Below, piece by piece: positions 45,490 to 55,117 of a stretch of 64,000 nt of DNA. A model generated the notes under the pieces. That model was not told where the DNA came from. It made no database searches and saw nothing but the letters and a program-made list of their open reading frames with translations. Origin of the DNA: Mycolicibacterium sp. MU0050 (GTDB lineage Bacteria; Actinomycetota; Actinomycetes; Mycobacteriales; Mycobacteriaceae); NCBI RefSeq assembly GCF_963378085.1, contig NZ_OY726395.1:3968001-4032000 (forward strand), in the 5' to 3' direction. Each line of letters starts with the position of its first letter. Within the stretch, counting starts at the first letter, position 1. A program made the position numbers and the translations under genes.

Positions 45490-47394
45490 CTAACTACTGA
45501 TAGCAGCAGTCGCCGGTGACGCCGCGGCCGGCTCGCAGCGATACTCCGCCAGGTCGGCGGAGCGCGTCATCCGCCAGTAGTCCACGATGCGCCACGGCAT
45601 CGTGGCGACCACGCGGCCGGCCTCGTTGCGGTACCAGTTCGTCATACCGGGATGCGTCCACAGCATCCGCGCGTGCGCGTCGTCGTGGCGGCGGGTGTAC
45701 TCCGCCTCCACCTCGGGCACGACGTCGACGGCCTTCACGTTGCGCTGCGCCATCGTCACCAACAGGTCCACGACATAACGGACCTGGCATTCGGCGACGG
45801 TGATGAAGCTGCCGCCGTGGCCCAATCCGGTCCCCGGGCCGCACAGCATGAACATGTTGGGAAAGCCGGGTGTCGTGATGCCGAGGTAGGCGTGGGCATT
45901 CTCCGCCCCCCAGGTCTCGGCCAGGGTCCTGCCCCCGCGTCCCGTGATCCGCATCGGGTACAGGTAGCGGTTGGTGTGGAAACCGGTCGCCAGGACCACC
46001 ACGTCGACATCGGCGCTCGTACCGTCGGCGCCGACGACGGTCGAGGACGTCACCTGCGAAACCGCCTCGGTCACAAGGTCGACATTGGGCCGCTTGAGCG
46101 CGGCGTACCAACCGTTGTCGAGCAGCATGCGCTTGCCGAAGGGCGGGTAGTCCGGCAGCACCTTCTCGATCAGATCCGGCCGATCCGCCAGTTCCGACTC
46201 GATATAGCGGGTGAACACCCGACGGTGTCCATCGTTGACGGCGTTGACGGACCGCTCGATGTGCGGCCACTCCGGGTCGATCTGCAGGCTGGCATGCACA
46301 CGGTCGTTGAAGTTCCAGGACAGCCGGGCGCGATACCAGCTGGCGTAGAACGGAATCCGGGCCATGAGCCGGTGCACGGCGGCGTCGACCGCGCTGAAGT
46401 AGACGTCGTTGGGGGTGATCCACTGCGGGGACCGCTGGAATACCACGAGGTGCTCGACCTGTTCGGCGATCGCCGGCACGACCTGCATCGCGCTCGCCCC
46501 GGTCCCGATCACCGCGACCCGTTTGCCGCTGACATCGAGTCCCGCCGGCCAGGCGGCGGTGTGGAACACCGGACCGTCGAAGGAATCCAGCCCGGGGATC
46601 GGCGGAACCTTCGGCCGGTTGAGCACTCCGGTGGCCGGAATCAACACCGCCGCAGACAATTCCGCACCGTCGTGCGTGCGGACGGTCCACCGGGCCGCGG
46701 CTTCGTCGTAGTCGGCGGACACCACCTCGGTGTTGAACCTGATGGCCGAGCGCACGTCGTAGTCGTCGGCGACCTCGCGCAGGTACTGCTCGACCTCGTC
46801 GCGCTTGGCGAAGTGGCTGCCCCAGTCCCTCGCGGCGAACGAGTACGAGTAGAGATAGCTCGGCGTGTCGACGCCCGCCCCGGGATAACGGTTCTCGAAC
46901 CAGCTGCCGCCGACGTCGTCGTTCTTCTCCAGGACCACGATCCGGTCGAAGCCCGCCTCGCGCAGCTGGATGACGGCCAGCATGCCGGAGATACCGGCGC
47001 CGATGATGATGATGTCGATGTCATTGGGCGGCGCGGTGCGCGCCGGCGGCGCCGCGAAACCCATGTCCTCCGCGGCGAGTTCGACGTACTCGGGCGGCAC
47101 GGATTCGCCGTTGGCGATCTCGAGCAGCTCCAGCAGGTCGGCCCCGGACGGCGCGGGCACCGCGGCAGCGGTGCCCGCCTCGTGCGCGAGCACCGCGTCG
47201 ACGGCGGCCGCCTTGATCTCCGCGGCGACCTCGGGCGAGAACCCGCCCGAGTCGTTGTCGTCCATCCCCCTGCTGCGGGTCGGCCGGTACCGATCGGCGA
47301 GCCACTTGCCGTCTCCGGTGAGTTGGTAGAGAACCGGGATCAGCGTAGGCAGATTGGCGTGTTCGATATCGGCGATGAGCTGCGACTTCTCCAC
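45490..47394 (-). CDS. Flavin-containing / Baeyer-Villiger-type monooxygenase with N-terminal extension
   Basis: A 634-residue class B flavoprotein. Residues 1-120 are a helical extension (ANLPTLIPVLYQLTGDGKWL) like that of 4-hydroxyacetophenone monooxygenase. The FAD motif GAGISG is at 132-137, the BVMO fingerprint FDG-PVF-HTAAW at 272-282 and the NADPH motif GTGASA at 297-302. It should insert oxygen next to a ketone to give an ester or lactone; the substrate is unknown. It starts with GTG at 47394 and is divergent from the nitroreductase gene across 166 bp. Confidence 0.92.
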   Translation of the reverse strand: MEKSQLIADIEHANLPTLIPVLYQLTGDGKWLADRYRPTRSRGMDDNDSGGFSPEVAAEIKAAAVDAVLAHEAGTAAAVPAPSGADLLELLEIANGESVPPEYVELAAEDMGFAAPPARTAPPNDIDIIIIGAGISGMLAVIQLREAGFDRIVVLEKNDDVGGSWFENRYPGAGVDTPSYLYSYSFAARDWGSHFAKRDEVEQYLREVADDYDVRSAIRFNTEVVSADYDEAAARWTVRTHDGAELSAAVLIPATGVLNRPKVPPIPGLDSFDGPVFHTAAWPAGLDVSGKRVAVIGTGASAMQVVPAIAEQVEHLVVFQRSPQWITPNDVYFSAVDAAVHRLMARIPFYASWYRARLSWNFNDRVHASLQIDPEWPHIERSVNAVNDGHRRVFTRYIESELADRPDLIEKVLPDYPPFGKRMLLDNGWYAALKRPNVDLVTEAVSQVTSSTVVGADGTSADVDVVVLATGFHTNRYLYPMRITGRGGRTLAETWGAENAHAYLGITTPGFPNMFMLCGPGTGLGHGGSFITVAECQVRYVVDLLVTMAQRNVKAVDVVPEVEAEYTRRHDDAHARMLWTHPGMTNWYRNEAGRVVATMPWRIVDYWRMTRSADLAEYRCEPAAASPATAAISS

Positions 47395-47418
47395 CTCAGC
47401 CCCTTCCCTGACGATTGA

Positions 47419-47432
47419 CTAACAGTGGTTAG
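47419..47432. promoter_or_regulatory. Shared 14-bp motif, copy 2 (BVMO promoter)
   Basis: CTAAC-AGTG-GTTAG on the plus strand, that is CTAACCACTGTTAG on the minus strand, 24 bp before the BVMO start. It has perfect five-base arms and matches the MBL copy in 13 of 14 bases. Confidence 0.55.
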
Positions 47433-47484
47433 AGTAGCGCATGCTCGCCCGGCGCGTCTCGCAAGACATCAAAGTCCACAGCCC

Positions 47485-47513
47485 TTGACATGTGCGGACA
47501 GTCACATCAGAAT
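47485..47513 (+). promoter_or_regulatory. Promoter of the nitroreductase operon with CRP-like site in the spacer
   Basis: TTGACA (47485-47490) and CAGAAT (47508-47513) are separated by 17 bp. The spacer holds TGTGC-n6-TCACA (47491-47506), the same arrangement as at the MBL promoter. Confidence 0.65.
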
Positions 47514-47560
47514 CTGCAGACACAAACTAACGATGGATAGGCAGCAGAGAGGGATGCACT

Positions 47561-48211
47561 GTGCAGCTCAGCGAGGTCATGCGCACCACGGGCACGTGTC
47601 GGTACTACCGGCCGGACCCGGTCCCCGACGAGGTCCTCTATCAGGCGTTCGACGACGCCCGGTTCGCCCCGCAGGGCGGAAACCGGCAACCGGTGCGCTG
47701 GATCGTGGTGCGTGACCCGGCCCGGAAACAAGCCCTGCAAGATCTGTACCTACCGCTGTGGAAGGCCTACCTGGCCGGCGTCGGGGACGGCACGGTGAAT
47801 GTGGGAGCGCTGCCGAAGACCGTGCGCGACGCGGACTACTTCGCCGAGCACTTCGCGCAGGTTCCCGCGATCGTCGTCGCGTGCGCGGAACTCGACGGCC
47901 TGCACCCCACCGACGTCGGGCTGGACCGCTTGTCGATCGTCGGCGGCGCGTCGATCTACCCGACAGTGCAGAACTTCTGCCTCGCGCTGCGGAATCTGGG
48001 GGTGGGCTCGGCGGTCACCACGCTGCTGTGCCAGGTCGAACCCCAGGTCCGCGAACTGCTCGCCATTCCCGCGGAGTTCGCCACTGCGGCACACATCGGC
48101 ATCGGTTATCCGGAGCGGCAGTTCCCGGTGAAGCTGACCCGGCGCCCCGTCGCGGAGATCGTCGCGGTAGACACGTTCGACCAACCCCTGTTCACCCCCA
48201 CCGCGGTTTGA
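47561..48211 (+). CDS. Nitroreductase family protein
   Basis: A 216-residue FMN-dependent nitroreductase-fold protein (MRTTGTCRYYRPDPVPDEVLYQAFDDARFAPQGGNRQPVRWIVV at the start, IYPTVQNFCLALRNLGVGSAVTTL in the centre). In place of the usual 'RRSVR' it has 'TTGTCRYY'. Family members reduce nitro groups, quinones, enoates or flavins. Because the block lacks a flavin reductase for its LLM enzyme, supply of reduced flavin is one possible role (inference). The GTG at 47561 has AGAGAGGGA. It leads the operon with the acyl-CoA synthetase and TetR genes. Confidence 0.88.
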   Translation: MQLSEVMRTTGTCRYYRPDPVPDEVLYQAFDDARFAPQGGNRQPVRWIVVRDPARKQALQDLYLPLWKAYLAGVGDGTVNVGALPKTVRDADYFAEHFAQVPAIVVACAELDGLHPTDVGLDRLSIVGGASIYPTVQNFCLALRNLGVGSAVTTLLCQVEPQVRELLAIPAEFATAAHIGIGYPERQFPVKLTRRPVAEIVAVDTFDQPLFTPTAV

Positions 48212-48230
48212 CCCCCTGAGGAGCCAGGAC

Positions 48231-49781
48231 GTGCCTGAACTTGCCCCCCATCACCGGGCGCCGCTGGGCCGCGCCACCATCGGTGACCAACTCCGACGGC
48301 ATGCTCGTACGCAGCCGCACAAGCTGGCCTTCATCTCCTACAGCGCCGACGGGGTACGGACGGAGACCACCTACGGTCAGCTCAACGAGCGGGCCAACCG
48401 GTTCGCGGGCCTGTTGGCCGCCCATGGTGTGCGGCGGGGCGACCGCGTCGCGGCCATGGCCCGCAACCACGTCGACGTCGTTGCGGCCTACTACGGGGCG
48501 CTCAAACTCGGCGCCGCCTTCAGCGGGGTGAATGCCCTCTATCGCGCGTCCGACGTGAGCTTTCAACTCACCCACAGCCGTCCGGCCGTGGTGTTGGCCG
48601 ACGAGGAATTCGAGACGCTGGTCGACGAGGCGCTGCCTGCCGGCACCACCCGGTTGACCTTCGGTTCTGCACTGGAGCGGTCGTTGGCCGCCCAGCCGGC
48701 AACCGAACCCGATGCCGACGTCGACGAGAACGACGTCGCGTTGGTCGTCTACACCTCCGGCACCGAGGCGACCCCGAAGGGGGTGCTGATTCCCCATCGC
48801 AACTACCTGACCTCCACCGCGCCGGCGTGGGGCTGGGGCCTGGGGACCACCCCCGACGACACCTGGCTGTTCGTGATGCCCTTCCACACCATCGCCGGCC
48901 TCGGTTCGGCGACCAGCCTGACGCTGATGGGCGCCACCCTGGTGCTGCCCGCGACGGTCGAGGCCGGCGCGGCGCTGGAAATCATTGCCCGGGAACGGGT
49001 TACCGTGATCTCCCAGACCCCGACGTTCTACACGGCGCTGTCGCAACATCCCGGTTTCGGGGCCGACGCGGTCGGTCAGGTCCGGCGCTGCATGACCTAC
49101 GGCGGTCAGGTGCCCCCGCATGTCATCGACGTCTGGGCGGCGGCCGCCCCGCAGGTCATGTGGGGCACGTACTGGGGCCAGACGGAACTGTCCCAGCTGG
49201 GGACCGTCGGGTTCTTCGCGCGCCTCGAGGACATTCCGGGGAAGGACGCCACCTGGATCGGCAAGCCCGTGACCCATCTGGAGATCCGGGTGGTCGACGA
49301 CAACGGTGACGACGCCGAGATCGGCGAGTTGATCTGCCGAAGCCCGTCGGTGATGCTGGGCTACCTCGATGACCCGGAGCGGACGGCGGAGACCTTCCGC
49401 GACGGATGGGTGCGCACCGGCGACATCGTCCGCATCGACGCCGAAGGCAACCTCTTCTTCTGCGACCGGGTGAAGGACATGATCAAGAGCGGCGGGTTCA
49501 ACGTGGCTTCCCAGGAAGTGGAACGAGTCGTCCACGGCCACCCCGGCGTGCTGCGCGCGGCGGTCGTGGGAATGCCGGATCCGTACTGGTCGGAGGCCGT
49601 CACCGCGTTCGTCACCACCCAACGTGACAGCGACGTCACCGCCGAGGACATCATCGCCCATTGCCGCGAGCACCTCGCGGCCTACAAGGTGCCCAAGGCG
49701 GTCCACCTCGTCGACGAGTTGCCCACCGACCCGCAGGGCAAGATCTTGAAACGGGTCCTGCGCTCGATGGCGCCCGCCTAA
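48231..49781 (+). CDS. Acyl-CoA synthetase / AMP-dependent ligase
   Basis: A 516-residue ANL-superfamily enzyme that adenylates a carboxylic acid and loads it onto CoA. Motifs: VVYTSGTEATPKGVLIPHRNY (P-loop), YWGQTELSQLGTVG, DGWVRTGDIVRIDAEGNLFFCDRVKDMIKSGGFNVAS (A5-A8 region) and the catalytic Lys near the end in DPQGKILKRVLR. All are intact. The substrate is probably the acid released from the upstream oxygenase steps. The GTG at 48231 follows GAGGAG and is 19 bp after the nitroreductase gene. Confidence 0.92.
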   Translation: MPELAPHHRAPLGRATIGDQLRRHARTQPHKLAFISYSADGVRTETTYGQLNERANRFAGLLAAHGVRRGDRVAAMARNHVDVVAAYYGALKLGAAFSGVNALYRASDVSFQLTHSRPAVVLADEEFETLVDEALPAGTTRLTFGSALERSLAAQPATEPDADVDENDVALVVYTSGTEATPKGVLIPHRNYLTSTAPAWGWGLGTTPDDTWLFVMPFHTIAGLGSATSLTLMGATLVLPATVEAGAALEIIARERVTVISQTPTFYTALSQHPGFGADAVGQVRRCMTYGGQVPPHVIDVWAAAAPQVMWGTYWGQTELSQLGTVGFFARLEDIPGKDATWIGKPVTHLEIRVVDDNGDDAEIGELICRSPSVMLGYLDDPERTAETFRDGWVRTGDIVRIDAEGNLFFCDRVKDMIKSGGFNVASQEVERVVHGHPGVLRAAVVGMPDPYWSEAVTAFVTTQRDSDVTAEDIIAHCREHLAAYKVPKAVHLVDELPTDPQGKILKRVLRSMAPA

Positions 49782-49814
49782 GAGCCCCGGTTACGTGGAG
49801 TACCTTGTTGGGAC

Positions 49815-50471
49815 ATGACACAGTCGCCCGATTCCGGCACGCTGCCTTCCGCTGAAGCAGCCGTCGTCGCGGGAGCACCCCGGCGCCGCCCCAAGATCCG
49901 TCCGGAAGAAATCGTCAGCGCCGCAGCCGAATTCTTCGCGCGCGAAGGCTACGCGAATGTCGGGATGCGCGATGTTGCCGAAGCGGTCGGAATTCGTGGT
50001 GCAAGCCTGTACCACCACTTCGCGTCCAAGGAAGAGATTCTCTACGCGATCTGCCTGACGGTCACCAAGGAGCCCAACGAACTCAGCCTGCCGCTGCTGG
50101 ACGCAGCCGGCACCCCGGCGCAGCGCCTGGCTGCGCTCATCCGCGCGCATCTCGAACATCTGATACAGCGCCGCGTCGAGCATCTGGTGGCACTGCAGGA
50201 CCTCAATTCCCTGTCCGCCGAGCACCGCGCGACCATCGACGATCTCCGCCGCTACTACCAGCGCCGCGTTCGCGACGTCATTGTCGCCGGTGTTCGCGAG
50301 GGCGAATTCGACGTGCCCGACCCGCAATTGGCGGCGCTGCTCATCCTCGATGCCCTCAACGGCGTCAGCGGATGGTTCCACCCGGATCGCGGCCCGTCGC
50401 TGCCCCAGATCATCTCGGCCTACACCGAGATGATCGTGGCGCGCGTCCTTTCGGCGTCGCAACCCTCCTGA
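49815..50471 (+). CDS. TetR family regulator of the catabolic block (KstR2-like architecture)
   Basis: A 218-residue TetR protein. The HTH is in GYANVGMRDVAEAVGIRGASLYHHFASKEEILYAI, and a ligand-binding domain follows with EGEFDVPDPQLAALLILDALNGVSGWFHPD, like the acyl-CoA-responsive KstR2 branch. It is 33 bp downstream of the acyl-CoA synthetase gene in the same operon, so the ligand may be the CoA thioester made by that enzyme (inference). The 14-bp motif or another dyad in the block is the likely target. A TACCTT sequence ends 8 nt before its ATG, so it may also have its own promoter. Confidence 0.9.
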   Translation: MTQSPDSGTLPSAEAAVVAGAPRRRPKIRPEEIVSAAAEFFAREGYANVGMRDVAEAVGIRGASLYHHFASKEEILYAICLTVTKEPNELSLPLLDAAGTPAQRLAALIRAHLEHLIQRRVEHLVALQDLNSLSAEHRATIDDLRRYYQRRVRDVIVAGVREGEFDVPDPQLAALLILDALNGVSGWFHPDRGPSLPQIISAYTEMIVARVLSASQPS

Positions 50472-50497
50472 TCGCCGGCCCGCGTTAGGCTCCGCTC

Positions 50498-51352
50498 ATG
50501 ACGCTGCCCGCCCACTGGACCCACCACCCGCAGAAGATGCTGGCCTTCAAGGCCGGCGACCGGGTCGAGGACATCGACACGAACTCCACGCCGGGTTTCG
50601 ACGGCGTCAAGAGCGACGCCCCGGTGCAGCAGCGGGAACGCAACGAACGCTTCGCCGAACTGCAGGAGATGCTGCACGCCAACGGGCGCCGCGGCGATCA
50701 CCGCTCCGTCCTGCTGGTCCTGCAGGGAATGGACACGGCGGGCAAGGGTGGCATCGTCGAACACGTCGTCGGCGCCGGCAATCCGATGGGAATCCGGTAC
50801 ACCAGCTTCGGCGTCCCCACCCCCGAGGAGCGCCGGCACCACTACCTGTGGCGGATCCGCAAGGCGCTGCCGACGGGCGGCCAGGTCGGGGTGTTCGACC
50901 GGTCCCACTACGAGGACGTGTTGGTGGTGCGGGTCCACAATCTGGTCCCGCCGGACGTGTGGGGTCCGCGTTATGACGAGATCAACGCGTTCGAGAAGGA
51001 GCTCACCGAGGCCGGCACCAGCATCGTGAAGGTGGCGATGTTCATCTCGCTCGAGGAGCAGAAGCAACGACTGTCCGACCGGCTGGAGAACCCGGACAAG
51101 CACTGGAAGTACGACCCCGGCGACCTCGACGATCGAGCGCTGTGGCCGCAGTACCGGCAGGCCTATCAGGACATGCTCGACAAGACCTCGACCGACCACG
51201 CACCGTGGTACGTGGTGCCCGCAGACAAGAAGTGGTACAGCCGCCTGGCCGTCACGGAACTGCTGATCGAGACCTTGAAGTCCCTCAAATTGTCGTGGCC
51301 GCCGGCGGATTTCGACGTGGAGGCGGAGAAGAAGCGGCTCAGCTCCGCGTAG
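50498..51352 (+). CDS. ppk2: Polyphosphate kinase 2 family protein
   Basis: A 284-residue PPK2-type nucleotide-polyphosphate phosphotransferase. The Walker A loop is GMDTAGKGG (77-85), with Walker B/lid elements VGVFDRSHYEDVLVVRVH and QRLSDRLENPDKHWKYDPGDLDDRALW. It transfers phosphate between polyphosphate and AMP, ADP or GDP; which nucleotide cannot be told from sequence alone. TAGGCT ends 6 nt before the ATG, so it has its own, leaderless, promoter. It converges on umaA with a 27-bp gap. Confidence 0.92.
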   Translation: MTLPAHWTHHPQKMLAFKAGDRVEDIDTNSTPGFDGVKSDAPVQQRERNERFAELQEMLHANGRRGDHRSVLLVLQGMDTAGKGGIVEHVVGAGNPMGIRYTSFGVPTPEERRHHYLWRIRKALPTGGQVGVFDRSHYEDVLVVRVHNLVPPDVWGPRYDEINAFEKELTEAGTSIVKVAMFISLEEQKQRLSDRLENPDKHWKYDPGDLDDRALWPQYRQAYQDMLDKTSTDHAPWYVVPADKKWYSRLAVTELLIETLKSLKLSWPPADFDVEAEKKRLSSA

Positions 51353-51379
51353 TGCCGAGCCGCATCCCGCCGACGTTGC

Positions 51380-52598
<1,219 letters not shown>

Positions 52599-53885
52599 TC
52601 AGTGGAACTGCCCCTCTTCGGTGGAGCCCGCCAGCGCGGTGGTCGAGCTGGTCGGATCCACCGTGGTGGCGATCCGGTCGAAGTAGCCGGCGCCGACCTC
52701 GCGCTGATGCTTGGTTGCGGTGTAGCCGCGCTCCTCGGCGGCGAACTCGCGCTCCTGCAGCTCGACGTAGGCGGTCATCTGGTTGCGGGCGTAGCCGTGG
52801 GCCAGATCGAACATCGAGTAGTTGAGCGCGTGGAAGCCGGCCAGCGTGATGAACTGGAACTTGAAGCCCATGGCGCCGAGTTCCTTCTGGAACTTCGCGA
52901 TGGTGGCGTCGTCCAGGTGCTTGCGCCAGTTGAACGACGGCGAGCAGTTGTAGGCCAGCATCTGGTCCGGGAACTCGGCCTTGACGGCCTCGGCGAACTT
53001 GCGGGCCAGCTCCAGGTCCGGGGTGCCGGTCTCCATCCAGATCAGGTCGGAGTACGGCGCATAGGCCTTGGCGCGGGCGATGCACGGCTCCAGGCCGTTC
53101 TTGACCCGGTAGAAGCCCTCGGCCGTGCGCTCACCGGTGATGAACGGACGGTCGCGCTCGTCGACGTCGGAGGTGATCAGGGTGGCGGCCTCGGCGTCGG
53201 TGCGAGCGATGACCACGGTGGGCACGTCGGCGACGTCGGCGGCCAGGCGCGCGGAGGTCAGGGTGCGGATGTGCTGCTGGGTGGGGATCAGCACCTTGCC
53301 GCCGAGGTGGCCGCACTTCTTCTCCGAGGCCAGCTGGTCCTCCCAGTGCGAACCGGCCACACCGGCGGCGATCATGGCCTTCTGCAGCTCGTAGACGTTG
53401 AGCGCGCCGCCGAAGCCGGCCTCGCCGTCGGCGACGATCGGGGCCAGCCAGTTCTCCACCGAGGTGTCACCCTCGACCTTGGCGATCTCGTCGGCACGCA
53501 GCAGCGCGTTGTTGATCCGGCGCACCACCTGCGGCACCGAGTTGGCCGGGTACAGGCTCTGGTCGGGGTAGGTGTGGCCGCTCAGGTTGGCGTCGCCGGC
53601 GACCTGCCAGCCCGACAGGTAGATGGCCTTCAGGCCGGCGCGGACCTGCTGGACTGCCATGTTGCCGGTGAGCGCGCCGAGCGCGTTCACGAACTCCATC
53701 TCGTGCAGCTGAGCCCACAGCACCTCGGCGCCGCGGCGGGCCAGGGTGGCCTCCTCGACCACGTGGCCCTGCAGGGCGACGACGTCCTCGGGCGTGTAGG
53801 TGCGGGTGATGCCCTTCCAGCGCGGGTTGTGGTCCCAGTCGTGCTGGATCTGTTCGGGGGACTTGGGAGTGCCGACTGTCGACAT
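52599..53885 (-). CDS. icl1: Isocitrate lyase
   Basis: Splits isocitrate to glyoxylate and succinate in the glyoxylate and methylcitrate cycles, needed for growth on acetate and fatty acids. The 428 residues include [10 protein letters not shown], the catalytic C191 in KKCGHLGG, and [19 protein letters not shown]. It is the prokaryote-sized ICL1 (aceA) form. Its 282-bp upstream region has a RamB-like site and two overlapping palindromes, and ramB itself lies 1.2 kb away. Confidence 0.97.
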   Translation of the reverse strand: MSTVGTPKSPEQIQHDWDHNPRWKGITRTYTPEDVVALQGHVVEEATLARRGAEVLWAQLHEMEFVNALGALTGNMAVQQVRAGLKAIYLSGWQVAGDANLSGHTYPDQSLYPANSVPQVVRRINNALLRADEIAKVEGDTSVENWLAPIVADGEAGFGGALNVYELQKAMIAAGVAGSHWEDQLASEKKCGHLGGKVLIPTQQHIRTLTSARLAADVADVPTVVIARTDAEAATLITSDVDERDRPFITGERTAEGFYRVKNGLEPCIARAKAYAPYSDLIWMETGTPDLELARKFAEAVKAEFPDQMLAYNCSPSFNWRKHLDDATIAKFQKELGAMGFKFQFITLAGFHALNYSMFDLAHGYARNQMTAYVELQEREFAAEERGYTATKHQREVGAGYFDRIATTVDPTSSTTALAGSTEEGQFH

Positions 53886-54065
53886 CTTGGGCTCCTTGCG
53901 GATTGAGGTAAATCATCTGTCAAGCCGCCGAGACGTTGCCGGGATCGCCGGGTTGTTAACGCCGAGACAGCTTCACGGGTGCGTTGGCACCACCATGCCA
54001 GCATCTATCTGTGCAGGTCCAGCGGATTTCGTTGCCAATTTCCGCCATGGGCGCGAGCCATCTTG

Positions 54066-54078
54066 CAAAGTTTGCGAA
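54066..54078. promoter_or_regulatory. RamB-like binding site upstream of icl1
   Basis: CAAAGTTTGCGAA is close to the RamB motif known from Corynebacterium (AAAGTTTGCAA). It lies 181 bp before the icl1 start, consistent with repression of icl1 by the RamB encoded nearby. Confidence 0.6.
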
Positions 54079-54089
54079 GATTCGGGCGA

Positions 54090-54113
54090 CTGAACCGGTT
54101 CAGTAGCTACTGA
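54090..54113. promoter_or_regulatory. Two overlapping 14-bp palindromes upstream of icl1
   Basis: CTGAACCGGTTCAG (54090-54103) and TCAGTAGCTACTGA (54100-54113) are each perfect palindromes and share TCAG. They lie just upstream of the RamB-like site relative to icl1. The regulator is unknown. Confidence 0.5.
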
Positions 54114-54167
54114 CTGGTAACAAGGTTGTCGCAGGTCAACCCCGAAAAATACCGGACAAGCGTACTG

Positions 54168-54989
54168 TTAGAGCGAGAAGAGCGCGGCGACCGCTTTGAC
54201 GTCGTCTCCGACGGCATATGTGAGCGTTGTAACAGCCCGATCGGACAGCTCCGCGCCGAACATCTCGGTCGAGCCGGCGGGATACACGTGGGTGACGATC
54301 TCGAGTTTGTCGTTCAGCGCCACCGGCGCGTCGTGCTCGATGGTCACCCTCAGCGGCGACGCCAGCAGCGCCGGATGGGCGTGCAGGTAATCCTCGATCA
54401 CGGTCCAGTACACGGAGTTGTTCATGTGATCGAACAGGTCGATGTCCGACACCCGGACCGGGTACGGCCGCACCTCGACCGCGTCCTCGCGCGGACCGGC
54501 CTTCAGGTAGGCCTTCCAGCGCAGCCGGTCCACCTCGGTGGTTCGCCGCAGGCCCTCCAGGAAGTCGTCGGAGATGCGCGCCGGACCCTGCGTCTCGCGG
54601 TTGATGTTGATCCAGAACGCCTCGGACTCCATCAGGCCGCCCTTGCGGCCATCGATGCGGACCCGCATCTCGCACCACCGATTGGACGTCCCGGAACACC
54701 ACCGCCGCAGCCGCAGCATGTCCTGGAACTCGATCGGCCGGATCAGGTCCACCATGGTGCGGCGCACGATCCAGAGCGGGTGGGTCTGTTCGAAACCGAG
54801 TTCGCGCAGGTGATCCGAACCGATGTCCTGGATGTGCCGGCACGCCGCATCGAAGCGCAACCGGCCCTCCCGGTCGATGTCACCGACGCGCAGCGGCCAC
54901 TCCCGGTTGAACACGTCCGGGTGCGGGTCCGGCACCGGCATCAACGTCTTACCCAGTCCCGCACTCACCGTCGCACCACTTCCCGCCAT
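54168..54989 (-). CDS. Acyl-ACP thioesterase family protein
   Basis: A 273-residue double hot-dog thioesterase of the FatA/B-like family. The first hot dog has REWPLRVGDIDREGRLRFDAACRHIQDIG and the second has YPVRVSDIDLFDHMNNSVYWTVIEDYL, where the DxFDHMNN stretch carries the expected Asn and His. It would release free fatty acid from acyl-ACP or acyl-CoA. Two adjacent ATGs (54992, 54989) follow AGGGGGA; the second has better spacing. It is the Rv0466 counterpart and lies upstream of icl1 with its own downstream operators. Confidence 0.87.
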   Translation of the reverse strand: MAGSGATVSAGLGKTLMPVPDPHPDVFNREWPLRVGDIDREGRLRFDAACRHIQDIGSDHLRELGFEQTHPLWIVRRTMVDLIRPIEFQDMLRLRRWCSGTSNRWCEMRVRIDGRKGGLMESEAFWININRETQGPARISDDFLEGLRRTTEVDRLRWKAYLKAGPREDAVEVRPYPVRVSDIDLFDHMNNSVYWTVIEDYLHAHPALLASPLRVTIEHDAPVALNDKLEIVTHVYPAGSTEMFGAELSDRAVTTLTYAVGDDVKAVAALFSL

Positions 54990-55117
54990 CATTTCCCCCT
55001 GAGCCCAGACCCCTCCCCCGGCTGCGATCATGCCAGTACCTTCGGTACCCCAGCTAGCCCCGCGCTCGATGCCAAGCCTGCGAAGACCGGGTTAGCAACG
55101 CGAGTAGCCTGGTCGGC

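Noticed and set aside
47419..47432. CTAACCACTGTTAG as a KstR cholesterol-regulon operator
   Set aside because: KstR sites have AAC and GTT separated by two bases; here four bases separate them, and no steroid-ring genes are present.
42104..50471. Recent transfer of the catabolic block by a mobile element
   Set aside because: No transposase, integrase, terminal repeats or tRNA at its ends, and base composition looks like the rest of the window by eye. Older acquisition remains possible.
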